64,000 bases of DNA, from contig NZ_JFKC01000001.1 of NCBI RefSeq assembly GCF_002115805.1, forward strand, positions 310,001 through 374,000. The letters are read 5' to 3'. Origin of the DNA: Marivita geojedonensis (lineage in GTDB: Bacteria; Pseudomonadota; Alphaproteobacteria; Rhodobacterales; Rhodobacteraceae). Shown in pieces: positions 37,178 through 45,535 of the stretch. Made by a program: the position numbers and the translations under genes. Each line of letters opens with the position of its first letter. Position 1 is the first letter of the stretch. The notes beneath the pieces are model-generated. The model saw nothing but the letters and a program-made list of their open reading frames with translations. It was not told where the DNA came from and searched no databases.

Positions 37178-37383
37178 TGTTTGAGTTTGGCACTTGGGGG
37201 TTGGTGCTTCCACTTGGGAGTTGCGTACGGTTCGTCTGCTGAAGTCTGCCACATAGTCTGAAAGCCGAAATCTGGATCCAGATCTGTTCGAATGCCTGCA
37301 GCACTGCGCTGTCGGCAAACGATGTTTTCATGCCTGCGGCACCCATGCAGTCGACCCCGCACAAAGGGTCAAAGGGTGTAACG

Positions 37384-38073
37384 ATGACACTGCACATTCG
37401 CCAACCGCTGCCTGGCGCTGAAATTGAAAACTTGGTCAACTCGGCCTTCTCGTCCTCAGAGCCAAAAAGCATCTATCGCGACCACTTCAAGCGAGGCTTG
37501 GATATCGCTCTTGTCCTGATGGCAGCGCTTCCCGTTGCAATCATTTTGGGCATTTGCGCACTGCCGGTGGCCCGTGACGGCGGTTCGCCGTTCTATCATC
37601 AGACGCGCGTCGGCCGGTTTGGGAAAACCTTCAAGATGTGGAAGCTGCGCAGCATGGTGGCCAACGCGGATCAGGCGCTTGAAGAGCATCTTGCACAAAA
37701 CCCGTCGGCCCGCGCCGAATGGAACCGCAACCAGAAGCTCCGCAATGATCCGCGTATCACCAAGATCGGTCAGATCCTGCGCAAAACATCATTGGATGAA
37801 CTGCCGCAGCTTTGGAACGTGCTGAAAGGGGATATGTCGCTGGTCGGTCCGCGTCCGATGATGCTGGATCAGCAAGCACTCTACCCCGGCTCTGCGTATT
37901 ATGCACTGCGTCCGGGCCTGACCGGGTTCTGGCAGGTTTCGGTCCGCCACGAGAGCAGCTTTGCCGAACGCGCGCATTACGACGCAGAATACCTCGGCAA
38001 GGTGACGCTTCTCGAAGATCTTTCGGTTATGTGGAAGACCGTCAGCGTCGTGACAAAAGGCACCGGCTGCTGA
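37384..38073 (+). CDS. Undecaprenyl-phosphate sugar phosphotransferase (WbaP/ExoY-type)
   Basis: This 229-residue membrane enzyme transfers a sugar-1-phosphate to undecaprenyl phosphate, the first step of exopolysaccharide repeat synthesis. One hydrophobic segment (about residues 38-58, GLDIALVLMAALPVAIILGIC) precedes the catalytic core: GSPFYHQTRVGRFGKTFKMWKLRSM, the ILRKTSLDELPQLWNVLKGD motif, MSLVGPRPM and LRPGLTGFWQVS. The start is the ATG at 37384, 8 nt after AAAGGG. It stands alone, 900 bp from upstream genes. Its stop abuts the convergent reductase. Confidence 0.93.
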   Translation: MTLHIRQPLPGAEIENLVNSAFSSSEPKSIYRDHFKRGLDIALVLMAALPVAIILGICALPVARDGGSPFYHQTRVGRFGKTFKMWKLRSMVANADQALEEHLAQNPSARAEWNRNQKLRNDPRITKIGQILRKTSLDELPQLWNVLKGDMSLVGPRPMMLDQQALYPGSAYYALRPGLTGFWQVSVRHESSFAERAHYDAEYLGKVTLLEDLSVMWKTVSVVTKGTGC

Positions 38074-38628
38074 TCAGGCAGACCGGTTTACCTCGGCGAA
38101 ACGCCTGAGGATCCGCATCAGGTCATCCAGAGCTTTCGCGTTTCGCTCATTTATCAGACGGCCTTCGTCATCCCACTGCGATGCCGTTGCGCCAACCAGT
38201 ACTTCCGGACCGGGAACAAGCAGCGGACGAAACGGTGTCAGACACAGGCGAGCCATGTTCTGGCTGCGCTCTCCGCCAGCCCGGCCCGCTGCTGCCGACA
38301 TGATGGCTACAGGCTTGTCGAGCCACGGGTTTCCATCCGTCCGGCTCACCCAATCCAACGCATTCTTGAGAACGCCGGAAATGCCCTTGTTGTATTCCGG
38401 AGTCGCGACAATGACCGCATCGGCAGAAGCAATCAGGTCAGCCAGCGATTGCACCTCATCCGGGATGCCCGCTCCGCTTTCGAGGTCACCATCATAAAGC
38501 GGCAACCGAAGGTCGCCCTCCACGAACTCTGCCTCCCCAAAACGCCGTGCGGCCTCTTTCATCAACAGGCGGTTCGTCGATGCATTTCGAAGGGATCCGC
38601 ACAATCCGACAAGCTTAAGGTCACTCAT
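38074..38628 (-). CDS. NADPH-dependent FMN reductase (flavodoxin-fold oxidoreductase)
   Basis: This 184-residue flavoprotein has a flavodoxin-like fold: GLCGSLRNASTNRLL binds the FMN phosphate and VATPEYNKGISGVLKNALDWVSR is the family signature. It is related to chromate/quinone/azo reductases and probably protects against quinone or metal stress. Substrate unknown. Monocistronic, convergent with the sugar transferase. Confidence 0.88.
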   Translation of the reverse strand: MSDLKLVGLCGSLRNASTNRLLMKEAARRFGEAEFVEGDLRLPLYDGDLESGAGIPDEVQSLADLIASADAVIVATPEYNKGISGVLKNALDWVSRTDGNPWLDKPVAIMSAAAGRAGGERSQNMARLCLTPFRPLLVPGPEVLVGATASQWDDEGRLINERNAKALDDLMRILRRFAEVNRSA

Positions 38629-38706
38629 TTACTGTCTCCTGATCTGTCGATCAGCAAACTGGAACTCAACCTTGACAGGGCAACCCGAAAATGCGCGCGG
38701 CCAAAG

Positions 38707-38734
38707 AAAAAGCCCGCGCCGAACCGGCACGGGC
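38707..38734 (-). terminator. Intrinsic terminator of the OmpA-like lipoprotein gene
   Basis: A 10-bp stem (38712-38721 with 38725-38734, one G-U pair in the minus-strand RNA) and a 3-nt loop end in five U residues (RNA of 38711-38707). Confidence 0.85.
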
Positions 38735-38756
38735 CATTGAACCGATATGAAACGGA

Positions 38757-39425
38757 TCAGGCGTTCGGCAGGATCACGATCTCCACGCGGCGATTCTGAG
38801 CCCGGCCTTCGGGCGTCAGGTTGCTCGCAATAGGCTGATCCTCGCCCCGTCCAATGCTCTGGATACGGAATGAGGGCACGCCTTCGCTCATCAGAATATT
38901 CGCGACCGATTGGGCACGCTGGCGCGACAGGTTGAGATTGTAACCCGCTTCGCCTGTGTTGTCCGTGTGGCCGATGACTTGAACCGTCGTGTCCGGGTAA
39001 GCCAGCAGGTTCTGTCCCACGGTACGCAGATCGCGCTGAAGGTCAGGACGTAGGGTCGCGCTGTCCGTCGCAAACAGGATGTCCTGCGGCAGCGTCACGA
39101 TCAGGCGGTCACCTGTGTTGCGGATCGACACGTTATCATTGCCGATCTGTGCGCGCAGGTCCGCTTCCTGCTTGTCGAGCTGGTTGCCGATGAGGGCACC
39201 ACCACCTGCGCCGATAATGGCACCTGCAGCGGCATTGCGCCGACGTTCCTCGGCATCGTTGCCCATCAGCGCACCGATCACGGCGCCTGTTCCGGCGCCG
39301 ATCAATGCGCCGGTCTTGGCCTGGCGGTTCGGGTCGTTCGGATCGTTGAAGGTTCCCGTCGTACAGGCCGACAGTGCAATTGCGCTGCACAATGCTGCGG
39401 TAAGGGGAAGTCTGGTAAGTGTCAT
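38757..39425 (-). CDS. OmpA-family lipoprotein with glycine-zipper segment
   Basis: This 222-residue outer-membrane lipoprotein has the lipobox LSAC (Cys21), followed by a glycine-zipper region (about 38-85, TGALIGAGTGAVIGALMG and AGAIIGAGGGALIG) and a C-terminal OmpA/MotB peptidoglycan-binding domain (DILFATDSATLRPD, VIGHTDNTGEAGYNLNLSRQRA, RRVEIVI). It resembles YiaD-type proteins and likely links envelope to peptidoglycan. The start at 39425 follows a GAGG site; 14 further upstream codons look non-coding. It ends at a strong terminator and is monocistronic. Confidence 0.93.
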   Translation of the reverse strand: MTLTRLPLTAALCSAIALSACTTGTFNDPNDPNRQAKTGALIGAGTGAVIGALMGNDAEERRRNAAAGAIIGAGGGALIGNQLDKQEADLRAQIGNDNVSIRNTGDRLIVTLPQDILFATDSATLRPDLQRDLRTVGQNLLAYPDTTVQVIGHTDNTGEAGYNLNLSRQRAQSVANILMSEGVPSFRIQSIGRGEDQPIASNLTPEGRAQNRRVEIVILPNA

Positions 39426-39540
39426 AGGATTTGCCTCGTCTATCTGCGCCCGATTGTAGGGGTCCAACTACTGCTATGCGATAACATAGAGGGTTAGTTC
39501 CCCCATGTCGTGAAAAAATCGGCGCATTTCCGCGCAAGGG

Positions 39541-40386
39541 TCAGGCTTCGACGCGTGCAGACTCCCAGGCAAGGATGCTGCGCTTGACCGGCAACCCCCA
39601 GTGATAGCCCCCCAATCCGCCGGACTTCCGCAGAGCGCGGTGACAGGGGATCAGATAGCTGATCGGGTTACGCCCCACCGCTGTGCCCACAGCGCGCACG
39701 GCTTTGGGATGGCCGATGAACTCCGCGATCTCGGAATAGGTTGTGACATGGCCCGACGGGATCTGCATCAATGCTTCCCAGACCTTGATCTGGAACGGCG
39801 CTCCAATAAGAAACAGCGGGACATCGCCCTCGGCCTGACCAAAGGCGGCCCTCACCCAAGGATCGAGCCTGTCGGGCGCTTCCACGTAGGTCGCATTTGG
39901 CCAGCGGCTCGTCAGATCCTGCATCGCTTCGGCCTCTGTGCATTCCGAACCGAACCCGATCCCGCAAAGCCCCTTCTCCGTCCCCATCACCAGAGCCGGA
40001 CCAAACGGGCTGTCGAACCAGCCCCAGAAGATCGTCAGCCCCTCGCCCTTGCGGGCGAAATCACCCGGGCTCATCGCCTCCCAGCGCAGGAACAGATCAT
40101 GGAGCCGCCCGCCGCCCGAAAGACCGGCCGCATGTGCCGTCTCGAGCGTGGTGAACCGTTCGGCCAGCAGCGCCTTGGCATGGCCCAGCGTGAGGTATTG
40201 CTGATATCGTTTCGGACTGACCCCGACCCAGCGCGAGAACACCCGCTGGAAATGCGCCGGGCTCATATTCATCTGCGCGGCAAGATCATCCAACGAAACA
40301 GCCGGCCCGCTGGCATCGATCACATCCAGCGCACGTCGCATGACATGGAAATGATAGCCGTGTGTGTCTTCGGTCATAGCCTGCAT
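39541..40386 (-). CDS. Ada-like: AraC helix-turn-helix fused to O6-methylguanine-DNA methyltransferase
   Basis: This 281-residue protein has an AraC-type DNA-binding domain (about 10-110, VSLDDLAAQMNMSPAHFQRVF) joined to an alkyltransferase domain (about 115-281). The suicide cysteine is in PCHR (YLIPCHRALR), and the preceding IPSGHVTTYSEIA is the DNA-binding wing. The N-terminal zinc/Cys38 methylphosphotriester domain of E. coli Ada is missing, so self-activation by that route is not expected; this short layout is common in alphaproteobacteria. Start ATG at 40386 follows AAGGTG. It is divergent from the acetyltransferase gene. Confidence 0.92.
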   Translation of the reverse strand: MQAMTEDTHGYHFHVMRRALDVIDASGPAVSLDDLAAQMNMSPAHFQRVFSRWVGVSPKRYQQYLTLGHAKALLAERFTTLETAHAAGLSGGGRLHDLFLRWEAMSPGDFARKGEGLTIFWGWFDSPFGPALVMGTEKGLCGIGFGSECTEAEAMQDLTSRWPNATYVEAPDRLDPWVRAAFGQAEGDVPLFLIGAPFQIKVWEALMQIPSGHVTTYSEIAEFIGHPKAVRAVGTAVGRNPISYLIPCHRALRKSGGLGGYHWGLPVKRSILAWESARVEA

Positions 40387-40506
40387 CGCGTCACCTTATC
40401 ATCACCTGCCCACGTCATATCGTGCAGACCCGTCAGGCTGCGACCCGTTTATTGCGCTTTGCGCGTTACCGCTTTGGAAAGCAGCGGAGTCATGCCATGC
40501 TGAAAC

Positions 40507-41316
40507 ATGACCCGGATAGTTGAAACCTTTGGTCCACCATCCTCACAAGCTCTGCAAGCTCGGGCTTGGGCAAGGTGGCAGGAGCTGCGGGATGATCCCG
40601 CCATCGTCACCCATGGACGCGCGCTTGGGTTGGCATCGCCGGATGCCGCACCCCTGTCGCGTCAGGTCGCCCTGGCCCGCGAGATGGGCGCTGCGGCCTG
40701 CGAGCATGTACCGGAGGCGGAACTCGCCGCCCGCTTTACCGCGCTGGAGGCAGAAGGACTGAAAACCGACAGCTTTGTCGACTGGGGCAGTAGCGCCGAA
40801 ACCCTGCCTCTGGCCCGCGCTCGACTTGCTGCACGGCCATTTGCCGATGACCTGACCCTGGGTATTGTCGGGCCGGACACCTCGGCCGAAGTCATGGCTG
40901 GTTTGGATGCAGTCACCCAGATGTGTGAGGTTCTGCTGCCCCTCGGGCCGTTCATACGCGGGCTCGAACGGCCTGCGGTCTGCGCCTATGTGGCCGAGCC
41001 TTCTGGCCGTATCGTCGGCGCCTCGGCCTCTGTTGAAATGTTCCACCCCGACTCGAACTGGCCGGGCCTGTGCTGGTGGGGCATGCTGTCCACCCATCCG
41101 GACCGGCGCGGCGAGGGCATCGCCAGCCGACTTGGCGCAGTGGTGCTGGACGAAATGAACCGGCGGCACGGTACGACCAGGTTCTTTACCGGCATCCGCA
41201 CCGGCAACACGCCCTCCGAGGCACTTTGTACGCAGCTAGGATTCGGGCCGACACCCTATCACGTCGTACTTGCCATTGATCCGGAACTGATGGCCGGGGG
41301 ACGTGTGACCAAGTAA
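40507..41316 (+). CDS. GNAT-family N-acetyltransferase
   Basis: This 269-residue protein has a C-terminal GNAT fold: IVGASASVEMFHPDSNWPGLCWWGMLSTHPDRRGEGIASRLG (here broken for length; the acetyl-CoA motif is RRGEGIASRLG near residue 210) and IRTGNTPSEALCTQLGFGP. The N-terminal 130 residues are helical, specific to this subfamily, and of unknown substrate. It precedes nth by 49 nt and may share its transcript. Confidence 0.8.
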   Translation: MTRIVETFGPPSSQALQARAWARWQELRDDPAIVTHGRALGLASPDAAPLSRQVALAREMGAAACEHVPEAELAARFTALEAEGLKTDSFVDWGSSAETLPLARARLAARPFADDLTLGIVGPDTSAEVMAGLDAVTQMCEVLLPLGPFIRGLERPAVCAYVAEPSGRIVGASASVEMFHPDSNWPGLCWWGMLSTHPDRRGEGIASRLGAVVLDEMNRRHGTTRFFTGIRTGNTPSEALCTQLGFGPTPYHVVLAIDPELMAGGRVTK

Positions 41317-41365
41317 CGGCAATTTTCCGTTGCAGCCCCCGCCCGCTGCCGGTCATAAGGCGGCG

Positions 41366-42010
41366 ATGGCAAAGCAACTCGATTATCACACGATCCGCGA
41401 GATCTTCACCCGCTTTCAGGCGGTGGACCCCGAACCGAAGGGTGAGCTTGAACACGTCAACGCATACACTCTGGTCGTCGCCGTGGCGCTGTCCGCTCAG
41501 GCGACCGATGTGGGCGTGAACAAAGCGACGCGCGAGTTGTTCAAGATTGCCGACACGCCGGAAAAGATGCTGGCACTTGGCGAAGAAGGTGTGATCGAGC
41601 ACATCAAGACCATCGGCCTTTATCGCAATAAGGCGAAGAATGTCATCAAGCTCAGCCAGATCCTTGTCGACCAGTATGGCGGTGAGGTGCCCAATTCCCG
41701 CGCCGCGCTGGAAAGCCTGCCGGGCGTCGGGCGCAAGACCGCAAACGTGGTTCTGAACATGTGGTGGGGTCATCCGAGCCAGGCGGTCGACACGCATATC
41801 TTCCGCGTCGGCAACCGCACCGGAATCTGCCCCGGCAAAGATGTGGTCGCCGTGGAACGCGCCATCGAAGACCACATCCCCGTCGATTTCCAGCATCACG
41901 CCCACCATTGGCTGATCCTGCACGGGCGCTACACCTGTGTGGCCCGGAAACCAAAATGCGGCGTCTGCGTGATCCGCGATCTCTGCCCATTCGAGGACAA
42001 AACAGTATGA
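41366..42010 (+). CDS. nth: Endonuclease III (DNA glycosylase/AP lyase)
   Basis: This 214-residue base-excision enzyme removes oxidised pyrimidines and cuts AP sites. The helix-hairpin-helix LPGVGRKTANVV carries the catalytic Lys124, and Asp142 is in VDTHIFRV. The [4Fe-4S] cysteines 191, 198, 201 and 207 have C-x6-C-x2-C-x5-C spacing. Residue offsets match E. coli Nth by +4. The ATG at 41366 is preferred over a longer frame. The stop overlaps the adenosine kinase start as ATGA. Confidence 0.97.
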   Translation: MAKQLDYHTIREIFTRFQAVDPEPKGELEHVNAYTLVVAVALSAQATDVGVNKATRELFKIADTPEKMLALGEEGVIEHIKTIGLYRNKAKNVIKLSQILVDQYGGEVPNSRAALESLPGVGRKTANVVLNMWWGHPSQAVDTHIFRVGNRTGICPGKDVVAVERAIEDHIPVDFQHHAHHWLILHGRYTCVARKPKCGVCVIRDLCPFEDKTV

Positions 42011-42999
42011 CCAAGAAATACCAGGTTGTCGGGATCGGCAACGCCGTTGTGGACGTGATCGCACGTGCCGAAGACACGTTTCTGGACCTGATGGGAATCC
42101 AGAAGGGCATCATGCAACTTGTCGAACGCGAACGCGGCGAAACGCTCTATGCAGCGATGAAGGAACGTGTGCAGACGCCGGGTGGGTCGGTTGCCAACAC
42201 GCTGGCCGGGCTGGGCAATCTGGGCCTGCGCACCGCCTTTATCGGGCGCGTGCATGATGATGCTCTGGGGCGCTTTTATGCGGACGCGATGGAAGAGGAC
42301 GGCACCGATTTCGTGAACCCGCCGGTGCCGGGCGGCGAACTCCCCACCTCGCGTTCCATGATCTTTGTCTCGCCCGATGGGGAACGGTCGATGAACACCT
42401 ATCTTGGGATTTCAGCAGAGCTTGGTCCCGAGGACGTGTCCGAAGACGTAGCAGCCGAGGCGGAAGTGGTGTTTCTCGAAGGCTATCTCTTCGACAAGGA
42501 CAAGGGCAAAGACGCCTTCATCCGCACCGCCCGCACCTGCCGCGCCGCTGGCGGCAAAGCCGGGATCGCCATTTCCGACCCGTTCTGCGTCGAACGCCAC
42601 CGCGACGACTTCCTGAACCTGATCGAACACGAAATGGACTACGTGATCGGCAACGAGGCCGAGATCATGTCCCTCTACCAGAACAACGATCTGGAGGCCG
42701 ATCTGACCGCCGTGTCCGCCATCTGCCCCCTCGTCGTCTGCACCCGGTCCGGCGACGGCGTGTCGATCATCCGCGACGGCGCGCGCGTCGATATTCCCGT
42801 TCAGAAAGTGGTCCCTGTGGACGCCACCGGCGCAGGCGATCAGTTTGCGGCAGGCTTCCTCTATGGTCTCGCTACGGGACGGGACATGGAAACGTCGGGC
42901 CGGATGGGTTGCGCAGCTGCCGCCGAGGTCATTTCGCATATCGGCCCGCGCCCCGAAGCGGATCTGCAATCGCTGTTCAAGGAGGCTGGCCTGATCTGA
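42007..42999 (+). CDS. PfkB-family sugar kinase, adenosine kinase type
   Basis: This 330-residue ribokinase-fold enzyme probably phosphorylates adenosine to AMP. The N-terminal GIGNAVVDVI, GGSVANTLAGLGNLGL (substrate lid) and C-terminal anion-hole motif DATGAGDQFAAGFLYG (catalytic Asp) are present. IGNEAEIMSL is typical of the PfkB second motif. The start overlaps nth by ATGA; this pairing of nth and an adenosine kinase occurs in other Rhodobacteraceae. Exact sugar or nucleoside specificity is inferred from similarity. Confidence 0.88.
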   Translation: MTKKYQVVGIGNAVVDVIARAEDTFLDLMGIQKGIMQLVERERGETLYAAMKERVQTPGGSVANTLAGLGNLGLRTAFIGRVHDDALGRFYADAMEEDGTDFVNPPVPGGELPTSRSMIFVSPDGERSMNTYLGISAELGPEDVSEDVAAEAEVVFLEGYLFDKDKGKDAFIRTARTCRAAGGKAGIAISDPFCVERHRDDFLNLIEHEMDYVIGNEAEIMSLYQNNDLEADLTAVSAICPLVVCTRSGDGVSIIRDGARVDIPVQKVVPVDATGAGDQFAAGFLYGLATGRDMETSGRMGCAAAAEVISHIGPRPEADLQSLFKEAGLI

Positions 43000-43134
43000 G
43001 TCTTCAGTTCAGGTCGACACCCCAGCATGCTGCGGACCACGCGGCCATCCCGCATAGGGTCCCGCCACGGGTTTGTTTGTCTCTGACTCTGCGCTTACAA
43101 AGAGCACAGGGGCACTGACGCTGGGATAACGAAA

Positions 43135-44136
43135 ATGGACTTCTCTCTGGCCCGGGTATTCGCCGCGCGAAACACAATTGCCGGAGTGGCGGATGGCACT
43201 CCGCTTGTTCCATCGGCGCTGACAGAGACCTTTGGACAGGAATTCCTCCTAAAACTCGAAATTGCCCAACCCATCGGTGCGTTCAAACTGCGTGGCGCGC
43301 TGAACTCCGTTCTCAATCTTCCCGATGGCGCGAAGGGTGTGACCTGCTGCTCCACGGGCAACCACGGACGCGGCGTTGCCTTCGCGGCGCGGCAGCGCGG
43401 TCTGAGAGCCGTGGTGTGCATGTCCAATCTTGCCCCCCAGAGCAAAATCGCCGGTGTTCGCGTACTGGGAGCCGAGGCGCGCATCATCGGTCAGAGCCAG
43501 GATGAAGCCCAGGACGAAGCAGAGCGCCTCGCGGCAGAGGAAGGCCTGGTTGATATCTCGCCCTTCGATGATCCATACGTGGTCGCCGGACAAGCCACCA
43601 TTGGCCTTGAGCTTCTCGAAGCTCGCCCCGACCTCGATACGATTCTCGTTCCGCTGTCAGGTGGCGGACTGGCCGGCGGAATCGCCTATACCGCCAAGCA
43701 AATCCGGCCCGATATTCGGGTGATCGGCATAACGATGGACCGCGGCGCAGCAATGTACGAGTCGGTGAAGGCCGGGCACCCTGTTGAGGTGGAAGAGGTA
43801 CCGAGTCTTGCCGACTCTCTCGGCGGCGGGATCGGCCTGCAGAACCGCCTTTCGTTTGCCCTGTGCCGTGAGTTTCTCGACGACATCGTTCTGGTGACCG
43901 AGGAAGACATCTACCGCAGCCTCCAGACCGTCTACTACGAAGACCGGATCGTGTGTGAAGGGGCCTGCGTCGTCGGTATTGCTGCCGTTCAATCCGGCAG
44001 GGTCGTCCTTACCGGACCGACCGCAACGATCATCACCGGGAGGAACCTCGACATGCGGTCACATGCCGACATCATGGCCGGGCGCGACGTCGTACTGGGT
44101 GACTACATCGTGAAAGGACAATCCTATGGCCCGTAA
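43135..44136 (+). CDS. eutB: EutB-like PLP-dependent dehydratase (hydroxyectoine utilisation type)
   Basis: This 333-residue fold-type II PLP enzyme is of the serine/threonine dehydratase family. Lys51 in IGAFKLRGAL is the Schiff-base lysine; SGGGLAGG is the phosphate-binding loop. In ectoine utilisation EutB removes water from a hydroxylated diaminobutyrate derivative, releasing an imine reduced by EutC. The following gene is EutC-like and overlaps by 11 nt, which supports that reading over a plain threonine dehydratase. The other ectoine genes (eutA, D, E, transport) are absent here. Confidence 0.78.
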   Translation: MDFSLARVFAARNTIAGVADGTPLVPSALTETFGQEFLLKLEIAQPIGAFKLRGALNSVLNLPDGAKGVTCCSTGNHGRGVAFAARQRGLRAVVCMSNLAPQSKIAGVRVLGAEARIIGQSQDEAQDEAERLAAEEGLVDISPFDDPYVVAGQATIGLELLEARPDLDTILVPLSGGGLAGGIAYTAKQIRPDIRVIGITMDRGAAMYESVKAGHPVEVEEVPSLADSLGGGIGLQNRLSFALCREFLDDIVLVTEEDIYRSLQTVYYEDRIVCEGACVVGIAAVQSGRVVLTGPTATIITGRNLDMRSHADIMAGRDVVLGDYIVKGQSYGP

Positions 44137-45109
44137 AGTGCGCGTGCTGACGGAAACCGATCTGCGCCGTACGGTGCCTTTGGATCATGAGGCGATTGCC
44201 GTTGTGGAACGTGCGTTTGCGACGCTCGCAACCGGCAAGGTCGTCATGCCGCCCATCCTTTCGATGGAGATCGAGGACGCCAACGGCGAGGTCGATGTGA
44301 AGACCGCGTATATCCCTGGCTTCGATGGCTTTGCCATCAAGGTCAGCCCGGGTTTTTTCGACAACCCCAAACTCGGCCTTCCCAGCCTCAACGGACTGAT
44401 GATCCTGTTTTCCGCGAAAACCGGCCTCGTTGAGGCGCTGTTGATGGACAATGGGTATCTCACGGATGTGCGCACGGCCGCCGCCGGCGCCGTTGCCGCC
44501 AAAGCTCTTGCCCCCGAGGTTCACACCGCCGGTGTGATCGGCACTGGAATGCAGGCGCGTCTTCAAATGCAGGCGGCGCATCTTGTGCGACCGTTTCAAC
44601 AGGTTCTCGTCTGGGGGCGTGATGCGGACAAGGCACAGGCCTGCGCACAGGATCTGTCACAGACGCTCGGACTGCCCGCCCGTGTCGAAACAAACCCGGC
44701 GGATCTTGTCGCGCAAAGCCAGTTGGTGGTGACGACAACCCCAGCCCGCACCCCTGTCCTGCAAGCAGAATGGCTGCACCCCGGATTGCATATCACTGCC
44801 ATGGGATCAGATCAGGCAGGAAAAAACGAGGTCGCCCCGACCGCTTTGGCGCGGGCCGATCTCTATGTTGCCGACCGGGTCAGCCAGTGCGCGACCCTTG
44901 GGGAGCTTCGCAGCGCCATTGCAGCTGGTCTGATGACAGCCGACACCGTTCCCGAACTGGGACAAGTGGTCAGAGCCAGCATCACAGGCCGGACCCACGC
45001 CGATCAGATCACGATCTGCGACCTGACTGGAACCGGTGCGCAGGACACCGCAATTGCAACCCACGCGCTGGCCAAGTCAGAAAACAGTGGTATCGCACTG
45101 GACCTCTGA
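44126..45109 (+). CDS. eutC: EutC-like ornithine cyclodeaminase/mu-crystallin family protein
   Basis: This 327-residue NAD(P)-binding protein has a mu-crystallin fold: VKTAYIPGFDGFAIKVSPGF, the DVRTAAAGAVAAKALA segment and the Rossmann motif VIGTGMQARLQ. GLPSLNGLMILFSAKTGLVEAL is close to what I recall of EutC, less so of iminosuccinate reductase (BhcD). It overlaps eutB by 11 nt, so both are coupled. Expected reaction: reduction of an imine intermediate to a diaminobutyrate derivative. A hairpin (45110-45115 with 45125-45130) follows the stop. Confidence 0.78.
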   Translation: MARKVRVLTETDLRRTVPLDHEAIAVVERAFATLATGKVVMPPILSMEIEDANGEVDVKTAYIPGFDGFAIKVSPGFFDNPKLGLPSLNGLMILFSAKTGLVEALLMDNGYLTDVRTAAAGAVAAKALAPEVHTAGVIGTGMQARLQMQAAHLVRPFQQVLVWGRDADKAQACAQDLSQTLGLPARVETNPADLVAQSQLVVTTTPARTPVLQAEWLHPGLHITAMGSDQAGKNEVAPTALARADLYVADRVSQCATLGELRSAIAAGLMTADTVPELGQVVRASITGRTHADQITICDLTGTGAQDTAIATHALAKSENSGIALDL

Positions 45110-45130
45110 CCTTGCTTTAACGGCGCAAGG

Positions 45131-45535
45131 CTACTTCTGGATCGACTCCAGATAATACGCGATGGACAGCATCCGCCCCCGTGCGATGGCCTCCGCACCG
45201 CCCAGAAGCCCGGAATCACCCGCTGCGTTTTCCTTGAAGATCAGTCCCCAGATCGGCATTGCCCCTCCGTGCGCCCGCACCCCCATACGCCCGTCGATCA
45301 CATGGATGACGTCAAGCATGGGAAATTTCCCGTCGTTCCGGGCAGACAGTGTCGTCAGGTCAGGCACGTCGATGGTCAGGAGCTCGGCCAGCGGCCCCTG
45401 TCCCATACCGCTTTCCCCGTGGCATCCGGCGCATCCCTGCATGTAATCCTGTTTTCCGAGGTCATCCGCCAAACCGACGGTCGCCGCCGCAAAGGACAGG
45501 CACACGGCTGTCCCGATGGTCTTCATGTTGAACAT
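45131..45535 (-). CDS. Small periplasmic c-type cytochrome
   Basis: This 134-residue protein has a signal peptide (about 1-23, ending TVGLA) and a single haem-binding CxxCH (Cys35-Ala-Gly-Cys38-His39). AHGGAMPIWG probably supplies the axial methionine. It is a class I mono-haem cytochrome likely acting as an electron carrier or a subunit-like donor. The start is the ATG at 45535, after AGGGGAG. An FNR-type box lies about 310 bp upstream, consistent with oxygen-responsive expression. Confidence 0.9.
   Translation of the reverse strand: MFNMKTIGTAVCLSFAAATVGLADDLGKQDYMQGCAGCHGESGMGQGPLAELLTIDVPDLTTLSARNDGKFPMLDVIHVIDGRMGVRAHGGAMPIWGLIFKENAAGDSGLLGGAEAIARGRMLSIAYYLESIQK

Larger units (their letters stand above)
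36477..37383. other. 907-bp gene-free, AT-richer intergenic region
   Basis: No convincing gene was found: the longest frames (60-100 codons) lack ribosome-binding sites and recognisable composition. Base composition is clearly lower in GC than the flanks. It holds scattered GCCCAA motifs (36551, 36593, 36627, 36636), a 14-bp palindrome, a promoter-like pair and a hairpin, listed separately. It separates the minus-strand rnd-lpt genes from the plus-strand sugar transferase and is therefore a long divergent control region. Confidence 0.7.

Noticed and set aside
37067-37261. 64-codon plus-strand frame before the sugar transferase
   Set aside because: No ribosome-binding site, and it overlaps the promoter-like pair and hairpin. 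Composition is not protein-like.
43135-45109. Beta-hydroxyaspartate cycle genes (bhcB and bhcD) instead of eutB-eutC
   Set aside because: The second protein has the EutC-type segment GLPSLNGLMILFSAKTG, and bhcA and bhcC are absent. The EutB/EutC reading fits better, though not decisively.
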